Below are positions 34,862 through 40,134 of a stretch of 40,134 bases of DNA, piece by piece. How positions within the stretch are numbered: position 1 is the first letter of the stretch; each line of letters starts with the position of its first letter. Where the stretch lies: positions 1 through 40,134 of the forward strand of contig PVWD01000023.1 in NCBI GenBank assembly GCA_003003615.1. Direction: 5' to 3'. This DNA comes from a filamentous cyanobacterium CCP2. GTDB taxonomy: Bacteria; Cyanobacteriota; Cyanobacteriia; Elainellales; Elainellaceae. The position numbers and the translations under genes are program-made. Under the pieces are notes generated by a model that saw only the letters and a program-made list of their open reading frames with translations, was not told the origin of the DNA and did no database searches.

Positions 34862-36739
34862 ATGTGTGGAATTACAGGAATCGCTGCGCTGAATGGATCG
34901 TCTCCTCCCACGCTCGAACAGCTTAAGACAATGTGCGATGCAATATACCATCGTGGGCCTGACCAAGACGGGATGGATGTGACCAATGGCGTTGGGTTGG
35001 GAATGCGACGGCTGTCTATTATTGACCTGAGTGGCGGAAGACAGCCTATCTACAACAAAGATCGCACTGTTTTAACCGTGTTCAATGGTGAAATTTACAA
35101 CTTTCGGGAACTGCGTCAGGAACTAGAAGCGAGAGGGCACGTTTTCGCCACCAACACCGATACAGAAGTGATTGTCTATGCCTATGAGGAGTATGGGCGA
35201 GAGTTTCCCAAATACTTGAACGGCATGTTTGCGATCGCCCTCCACGACACGGAGCGGCAAAAGCTTTTCCTGGTGCGGGATCATCTGGGCATTAAGCCGT
35301 TGTACTACGCCTACGATGGCAATCATTTGGTTTGGGGTTCTGAAATCAAAGCGATTTTAGCTAGCAATTTAATCCACCCAACGCTGGATATGGATGCGCT
35401 GGGTGAATTTTTTGCCTGGGAATACGTTCCGGGGCGGGCAACTCTCTTCAAAGAGATCCGAAAGCTGGCTCCCGGCGAAATGATCGAGATTGACTTACAG
35501 AATCCGGTTTGTCAGCCGGAAGTTTTTTGGGATGTGCCACCCACAGGTGAAGACGATCGGCTTTCTGCTGCCGAATGGGAAGAAGCGGTAGAGGCGCAGA
35601 TTCAAAAATCCGTAAAGATGCAGCTTGTGAGCGATGTGCCGCTGGGGGCTTTCCTTTCGGGCGGTGTGGACTCTTCCCTAATTGTGGCGTGCATGGGGCG
35701 ATCGAAAACCTTCAGCATTGGGTTTGACGATGCTACCTACAATGAGTTGGGCTGGGCGCAGCGAGTCGCAGATCATTTGGGAGTCGATCATATCGATGAA
35801 ATCATCAAGCCAAATGTAGCTGAGCTATTTGAGCATCTCATGCACTTTTTGGATGACCCGATCGGCGACTTTTCTATCTTTCCAACCTATCTGGTGTCGC
35901 GACTGGCTCGTCAGCACGTTACGGTTTCCCTGAGCGGTGATGGCGGTGATGAGCTATTTGGCGGCTATGAAACCTATTTGGCAGATGAAAAAGCAAGACA
36001 GTACGAGCGGATTCCGTCTGTCTTTCGGAAGGGTGTGATGAACCGGGTCATTCACTCATTGCGCCCTCAGCCTGCCAAGAAGGGACTAATTAACAAGGCG
36101 AAGCGGTTCGTTGAAGGGTTAGAGCATCCAGGGGACTTGTCCCATGCCCGTTGGCGAATTTTTGCTGGAGATACGGTTCGCCAGGAGCTGTTTACTTCAG
36201 CAGCACAGGCTGAGTTAGTGTCTCCGGCTGCTGCCCACATCCTGGAGCTATTTCAGCGTGCAGGGGATCGCCAACCCCTAAACCGCAGCCTGTATGTGGA
36301 TGTTAAGAGTTACCTCTGTGAGGATATCTTGACGAAGGTCGATCGGATGTCAATGGCGGTGTCATTGGAATCGCGTGTCCCTTATCTTGATCCTGATCTG
36401 GTGAGCTTGGCGTTCCGCATTCCGGAAAAATATAAAGTCAATAAAGGACAAACTAAGGTTCTGTTAAAATCTGTTGCGGCGCGTCATGTGCCCGAACAAT
36501 GTATTTATCGCCCAAAGGAGGGATTTAGCATTCCCATTAAGCATTGGTTAGGCACTGAATTTCGCCCGTTTTTAGAAGAAGCACTAGACGAAAAGCAGAT
36601 TAAAAACCAGGGAATTTTTCAGCCGCAAACGGTGCAACGTCTGAAGCAAGAACACCTTTCCGGTACCGCCAATCACAGCCACATTCTCTGGTCAATGATT
36701 GTCTTCCACAACTGGCAAAAGAAATGGTTAGCGGCTTAA
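34862..36739 (+). CDS. asnB: Asparagine synthase-type glutamine amidotransferase
   Basis: Two-domain enzyme of 625 residues. The N-terminal class II glutaminase has the catalytic Cys2 after Met1 (MCGITGIAAL), YHRGPDQDG and FNGEIYNFRELR with NTDTEVIVYAYEEYG. The C-terminal ATP-pyrophosphatase has SGGVDSS at 266-272, FSIGFDDATYNE and SLSGDGGDELFGGY. It normally makes asparagine from aspartate, ATP and glutamine. Copies inside exopolysaccharide clusters are thought to amidate a sugar or uronate instead, which would suit the acidic sugars implied here (inference). ATG 34862 must be the start because Cys2 has to be exposed. Confidence 0.93.
   Translation: MCGITGIAALNGSSPPTLEQLKTMCDAIYHRGPDQDGMDVTNGVGLGMRRLSIIDLSGGRQPIYNKDRTVLTVFNGEIYNFRELRQELEARGHVFATNTDTEVIVYAYEEYGREFPKYLNGMFAIALHDTERQKLFLVRDHLGIKPLYYAYDGNHLVWGSEIKAILASNLIHPTLDMDALGEFFAWEYVPGRATLFKEIRKLAPGEMIEIDLQNPVCQPEVFWDVPPTGEDDRLSAAEWEEAVEAQIQKSVKMQLVSDVPLGAFLSGGVDSSLIVACMGRSKTFSIGFDDATYNELGWAQRVADHLGVDHIDEIIKPNVAELFEHLMHFLDDPIGDFSIFPTYLVSRLARQHVTVSLSGDGGDELFGGYETYLADEKARQYERIPSVFRKGVMNRVIHSLRPQPAKKGLINKAKRFVEGLEHPGDLSHARWRIFAGDTVRQELFTSAAQAELVSPAAAHILELFQRAGDRQPLNRSLYVDVKSYLCEDILTKVDRMSMAVSLESRVPYLDPDLVSLAFRIPEKYKVNKGQTKVLLKSVAARHVPEQCIYRPKEGFSIPIKHWLGTEFRPFLEEALDEKQIKNQGIFQPQTVQRLKQEHLSGTANHSHILWSMIVFHNWQKKWLAA
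35231..35238. repeat. HIP1 palindrome
   Basis: GCGATCGC inside asnB. Confidence 0.85.
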
Positions 36740-36789
36740 GTTGCTTTCCTTCTATTCAGGTATTCCGGTTGACCTTATCCCCCTGAAAC

Positions 36790-38319
36790 ATGACTACGAT
36801 TTCTCGCACTCCGGCTGCATCGACAAATCAAATGTATGACCTCGCTATTGTCGGCGGTGGAGTCTATGGTGCCATGCTGGCTTTAGAGGCTGCCCGTCGG
36901 GGGTTAAAGCCACTGCTCTTGGAGAAAAATGATTTTGGTGGTGCAACCAGCCTCAACAGCTTGCGAATTGTTCATGGCGGATTGCGCTATTTGCAGTCCC
37001 TCGATCTGCATCGCTTCTTTGAATCGACGGGGGAACGGCAGTGGCTCCTGAAAACCTTTCCAGAACTGGTTGAGCCGCTTTCCTGTTTGATGCCGCTCTA
37101 TGGCAAAGGGGCCCGTCGTCCACCCGTTTTACGGGTTGCTCTCGCCCTTAATGCGGCTCTCTCCTTGAGGCGAAATCAGGGTGTGCGCTCCGATCGCCAC
37201 TTACCCGCAGGTCAGGTCATCATTGCTGAGCAGGTGCGCCGTTTGTTTCCAATGGTTGACATGGAAGGGCTGCAAGGTGGAGCCATCTGGTATGACGGCA
37301 GCATGACCCATTCACAGCGGTTGATTATGGCGGTGTTACGGTGGGCTACGATGCTGGGAGCAACCTCACTTAACTATATGGAAGCCCAATCGATGCTGAG
37401 GCAAGGCAATCAGGTGGTTGGTGTGGTGGCTCAAGATCGGCTGAATGGGCAAGTTTATGAATATCGGGCTAAATCTGTGGTGAATGCGGCGGGTCCTTGG
37501 TGCCGGGAGTTTGCTGCCCAAATTGATCGCGATATTCCCCAACTGTTTGAAAGCTCGATCGCCTGGAATGCCCTGTTCGATCGCCCGGCTTTATCCGACC
37601 ATGCGATCGCCGTTGCCCCGAAACAGCCTAATGCCCGTACCTACTTCATTCGTCCCTGGCAAGGAAGGCTGCTGGCAGGAACGGTTCATGATCCCTGGAC
37701 ACAGCCCCTCGCCGCGACTCCCATGCCCACACCGGAGCAGCTAGCAGACTGTTTGCAAGACTTAAACCACGCCATTCCGGGGTTAAACCTGAAATCATCT
37801 GAAATTGTTCGCATTTTTTCGGGATTACTGCCTGCCAAGCAAGCCGGAACAGCCGAATTATCGGTGCGAGAAGTGATCATTGACCATAGCAAACAGGGTG
37901 GGCCAAGCGGCTTATTTAGCATCTCTGGCGTGAAGTTTACCACGTCGCATTTAGTGGCAGAAAAAACGGTAAGTTGTGTGTTTCCTAATACGGTTCCCGC
38001 ATCTGATGGAGAAGCTCCGTTAGAAGTTCAGCGCAAGCGCGGCATCTTTGATTTCAACTGGTATCCCAATTCCAGTGAAGCCGACTGGCAGCGGCAATTG
38101 CAAACTCTCATTGCTGAGGAAGCCGTGTACCATCTGGATGACTTAGTGCTGCGGCGCACCAGCCTCGGAGACAACCCCGATCGCGCCCTGTCGATCGCCC
38201 CAATGCTTTGCGAATTATTTGACTGGGACGATCGCCGCTGTAAGCAAGAAATTGCCCGATTAGAAAGCTATTTTCGTCAACGCCAACCTGACTACGCCCT
38301 AGAATTTACTCCCCCTTGA
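36790..38319 (+). CDS. GlpD-like FAD-dependent oxidoreductase
   Basis: Flavoprotein of the glycerol-3-phosphate dehydrogenase / D-amino-acid-oxidase fold. The FAD site is at residues 18-27 (LAIVGGGVYGAML), then LEKNDFGGATS with the family's substrate-side SLRIVHGGLRYLQ, and RTYFIRPWQGRLLAGT near residue 280. The C-terminal ~90 residues resemble the GlpD cap but are short (509 in all). True GlpD oxidises glycerol 3-phosphate into the quinone pool; here it sits in a polysaccharide operon 50 bases after asnB, so oxidation of a sugar or polyol phosphate is an open alternative. Confidence 0.82.
   Translation: MTTISRTPAASTNQMYDLAIVGGGVYGAMLALEAARRGLKPLLLEKNDFGGATSLNSLRIVHGGLRYLQSLDLHRFFESTGERQWLLKTFPELVEPLSCLMPLYGKGARRPPVLRVALALNAALSLRRNQGVRSDRHLPAGQVIIAEQVRRLFPMVDMEGLQGGAIWYDGSMTHSQRLIMAVLRWATMLGATSLNYMEAQSMLRQGNQVVGVVAQDRLNGQVYEYRAKSVVNAAGPWCREFAAQIDRDIPQLFESSIAWNALFDRPALSDHAIAVAPKQPNARTYFIRPWQGRLLAGTVHDPWTQPLAATPMPTPEQLADCLQDLNHAIPGLNLKSSEIVRIFSGLLPAKQAGTAELSVREVIIDHSKQGGPSGLFSISGVKFTTSHLVAEKTVSCVFPNTVPASDGEAPLEVQRKRGIFDFNWYPNSSEADWQRQLQTLIAEEAVYHLDDLVLRRTSLGDNPDRALSIAPMLCELFDWDDRRCKQEIARLESYFRQRQPDYALEFTPP
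37603..37610. repeat. HIP1 palindrome
   Basis: GCGATCGC inside the GlpD-like gene, with a close relative (TCGATCGC) at about 37556. Confidence 0.85.
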
Positions 38320-38398
38320 TCAATCCAGATTCATTTGATTTGGGAAATACCGAGCCTTCTATTTCATCTTTGTAGTCAGGAATTAAAGGAGATTCATT

Positions 38399-39385
38399 AT
38401 GAAAGTTCTTGTTACAGGAGCAAACGGATTTACAGGTAGTTACCTCACCAAACACTTGCTGAACAAAGGTTATGAAGTCCGAGTATTGGTACGTAAATCC
38501 TCCAACATGAGTGCAATCGAAGGATTGCCGATCGAATACACCTATGCCAACTTAGCGGACGATACGCCGATCGACGATAGCGTCATGGCAGGAATCGATA
38601 TTGTATACCATATCGCTGCGCTGTATCGGGCAGAAAACGTTCCCCAGCAAGCTTTTTGGGATATTAATGTCGGTGGAACCAAGAAGCTTTTAGAGGCGGC
38701 AAAGCGGGCAAACGTAAAGCGATTTGTCCATTGCAGTACGGTGGGTGTTCAAGGCGAAATTTCTAACCCGCCTGCCACCGAAGAAGCCCCTTACAAACCG
38801 GGTGATTATTATCAGGAATCCAAGCGAGATGGCGAAATCCTGGCACTCAATTTCTTCAAGGAAGAAGGGCTGCCGGGAACCGTCGTCCGTCCCGTGGGGA
38901 TTTATGGCCCTGGAGACACCCGTTTTCTCAAACTCTTCAAATACATCTACAACGGCAAATTTCGCATGTTTGGCAGTGGCGAAGTGCTGTATCACTTAAC
39001 CTTTGTTGAAGATTTGGTGGCGGGTATTGCCCTGGCAGGAGAAAAGGAAGAAGCCCTGGGGCAAATCATTACGATTGGCGGGAATGGCTACGTTACTCTC
39101 AACGAGCTAGTGGAGAAAATTTCAACCGTTTTTGACAAGAAAGTTTCCAACCTCCGCTTTCCGGTTTGGCCCCTGTGGTTTGCCGGATTGCTCTGCGAAA
39201 TTCTTTGTAAGCCGTTGGGCATTTCACCCCCGATTTATCGCCGCCGGGTCGATTTCTTCCTCAAAGACCGAGCCTTTGATATTTCTAAAGCTAAAAAATT
39301 ACTGGGTTATGAACCCCAAGTGACCCTGGAGGAAGGGCTAAAACGCACAGCAGATTGGTATAAAGAACAAGGGCTTTTAACTTAG
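38399..39385 (+). CDS. Extended SDR (NAD-dependent epimerase/reductase)
   Basis: Cytoplasmic oxidoreductase with GANGFTG (7-13), VVYH-like strand DIVYHIAALYRAEN, HCSTVGVQGE and YxxxK at 138-142 (YYQESKRDG). VVRPVGIYGPGDTRFLKLFK and YHLTFVEDLVAGIALAG are close to the group that includes dihydroflavonol-reductase-like and hopanoid-associated sugar epimerases. A hydrophobic segment FPVWPLWFAGLLCEIL near 270 may dock it to the membrane. GGAG seven bases before ATG 38399 is the best ribosome binding site in the right-hand operon. Substrate not known; its place between a GlpD-like oxidase and an acyltransferase suggests modification of a nucleotide sugar. Confidence 0.88.
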   Translation: MKVLVTGANGFTGSYLTKHLLNKGYEVRVLVRKSSNMSAIEGLPIEYTYANLADDTPIDDSVMAGIDIVYHIAALYRAENVPQQAFWDINVGGTKKLLEAAKRANVKRFVHCSTVGVQGEISNPPATEEAPYKPGDYYQESKRDGEILALNFFKEEGLPGTVVRPVGIYGPGDTRFLKLFKYIYNGKFRMFGSGEVLYHLTFVEDLVAGIALAGEKEEALGQIITIGGNGYVTLNELVEKISTVFDKKVSNLRFPVWPLWFAGLLCEILCKPLGISPPIYRRRVDFFLKDRAFDISKAKKLLGYEPQVTLEEGLKRTADWYKEQGLLT

Positions 39386-39490
39386 AAACTTCCAAAATGG
39401 AAGCTCAAAAACTGTAATTGTGGAATCTACACCTTACCCATTTTAGAAAGACCTAATGCAATAGAAATTACCGATAGGGTACACAGGTTC

Positions 39491-40134
39491 ATGATGATAT
39501 CAGACGAACGACAACGCCTTGAAAAAACGCCTTTAGCCGAAAAACTGGGGCAGTCTGACGTATCCTTGCTCAGACGCTACCAGGAAAAAACGCTGGGACA
39601 CAGCCAGCTATTGCCCTTTTTGCACTATGAACTGGCCAACTTACTGTTTGGCGATGTTTCTGGCAGTGTGGGCTATGCCCTTAGAAAAATCGCCTACAAA
39701 GGTCTATTCAAGCAGGTTGCAGGAGGCTTCATTCTAGGTAAAGGCATCGTTATCCGTCATCCGAATCGGATTTCGTTGGGGCAGCGAGTGGCGATCGACG
39801 ATTATGTGCTGCTGGATGCCAGTGGAGCCGGGGAAGCAGGTATTGGGATTGGTGATGATGTGATTATCTCCCGAAATTGCGTGGTGCAGGGCAAAACGGG
39901 CCCCGTTTCCATTGGCAACAAAACCGATCTGGGCTGCAACGTGATTATTTCCTCTGGCGGAGGTGTGGTGATTGGTAATTCAGTCTTAATTGCTGGCAAT
40001 TGCTACATCGGCGGTGGACGGTATATTGCCGATCGGCTGGACATTCCCATGATGGAGCAGGGCGTTTACACCAAGGGGCCAGTGGTGATTGAAGATGGTG
40101 TCTGGCTGGGGGCAGGCGCGGTAGTGCTGGATGG
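39491..40134 (+). CDS. Left-handed beta-helix acyltransferase, 3' end missing
   Basis: The frame is open from ATG 39491 to the right edge (214 codons seen, no stop). After ~95 residues of helical N-terminus (LLRRYQEKTLGHSQLLPFL) hexapeptide-repeat strands begin: ILGKGIVIRHPNRISLGQRV, VAIDDYVLLDAS, IGIGDDVIISRNCVV, SIGNKTDLGCNVIIS, VIGNSVLIAGNCYIGG and VVIEDGVWLGAGAVVL. These are the [LIV]-G-x4 turns of LbH acyltransferases, usually acetyl- or serine-type O-acetyl donors' enzymes. The WLGAGAVVLD turn is the acyl-CoA-binding end. Probably acetylates a sugar of the polymer. An adjacent ATG at 39494 is an alternative start; no strong ribosome binding site is visible. Confidence 0.87.
   Translation, partial: MMISDERQRLEKTPLAEKLGQSDVSLLRRYQEKTLGHSQLLPFLHYELANLLFGDVSGSVGYALRKIAYKGLFKQVAGGFILGKGIVIRHPNRISLGQRVAIDDYVLLDASGAGEAGIGIGDDVIISRNCVVQGKTGPVSIGNKTDLGCNVIISSGGGVVIGNSVLIAGNCYIGGGRYIADRLDIPMMEQGVYTKGPVVIEDGVWLGAGAVVLD

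Noticed and set aside
1-40134. CRISPR arrays, tRNA or rRNA genes, phage modules and toxin-antitoxin pairs
   Set aside because: No regularly spaced short repeats, cloverleaf or rRNA-like sequence, and no gene with such motifs was found by eye.

Overview
The window comes from a cyanobacterial chromosome. Evidence for this is at least five HIP1 palindromes (GCGATCGC at 2262, 17438, 30418, 35231 and 37603), many GATCGC relatives, a cyanobacterial-style Wza/Wzc export pair, and a SLC13-type transporter with internal TrkA_C-like domains as in filamentous and unicellular cyanobacteria. Almost every gene concerns making, modifying, exporting or trimming an extracellular polysaccharide. The species cannot be named from sequence alone.

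Layout. (1) 1-2531, rightward: the end of a Wzc-like co-polymerase/tyrosine kinase and a Wza-like outer-membrane export protein, closed by a hairpin terminator (2563-2609). (2) 2632-31496, a long block transcribed leftward. It holds a GT8-like transferase, a decayed IS4-family insertion sequence, four different sulfotransferases, a secreted heparinase II/III-like lyase, three GT4 glycosyltransferases, one GT2, one GT61 and one GT39/ArnT-like transferase, a Wzy-type polymerase, a PglK/MsbA-like ABC exporter, APS kinase (CysC), a SLC13 sulfate-type transporter, an AlgD-like nucleotide-sugar dehydrogenase, a membrane O-acyltransferase and two sugar epimerases. (3) 31497-32532, a gene-poor divergent spacer with repeated motifs and a frameshifted small ORF. 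(4) 32536-40134, rightward: a PHP-like putative hydrolase, a GT4 enzyme split into two ORFs, AsnB, a GlpD-like FAD oxidoreductase, an extended SDR and a left-handed beta-helix acyltransferase that runs off the right edge.

How it fits together (inference). Sulfate enters through the SLC13 protein. CysC makes PAPS, with ATP sulfurylase encoded elsewhere. The four sulfotransferases use PAPS to decorate a glycan whose acidic sugars come from the AlgD-like dehydrogenase and the UDP-glucuronate 4-epimerase type SDR. The glycosyltransferases build the repeat unit, the ABC exporter may flip it, Wzy polymerises it and Wza/Wzc export it. The secreted lyase could cut or release the product. The window therefore looks like a nearly self-contained sulfated, uronate-containing exopolysaccharide locus. 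No Wzx flippase or initiating phosphoglycosyltransferase is visible in it.

The block has been rearranged. Two copies of a ~370-bp non-coding repeat (3767-4140 and 7801-8173) share conserved hairpins and G-runs. One abuts the IS. The other cuts off a GT61 gene fragment whose intact relative is at 16096. There are also a nonsense-interrupted transposase, a split GT4 gene, a 132-bp long imperfect palindrome downstream of cysC and a frameshifted small ORF.
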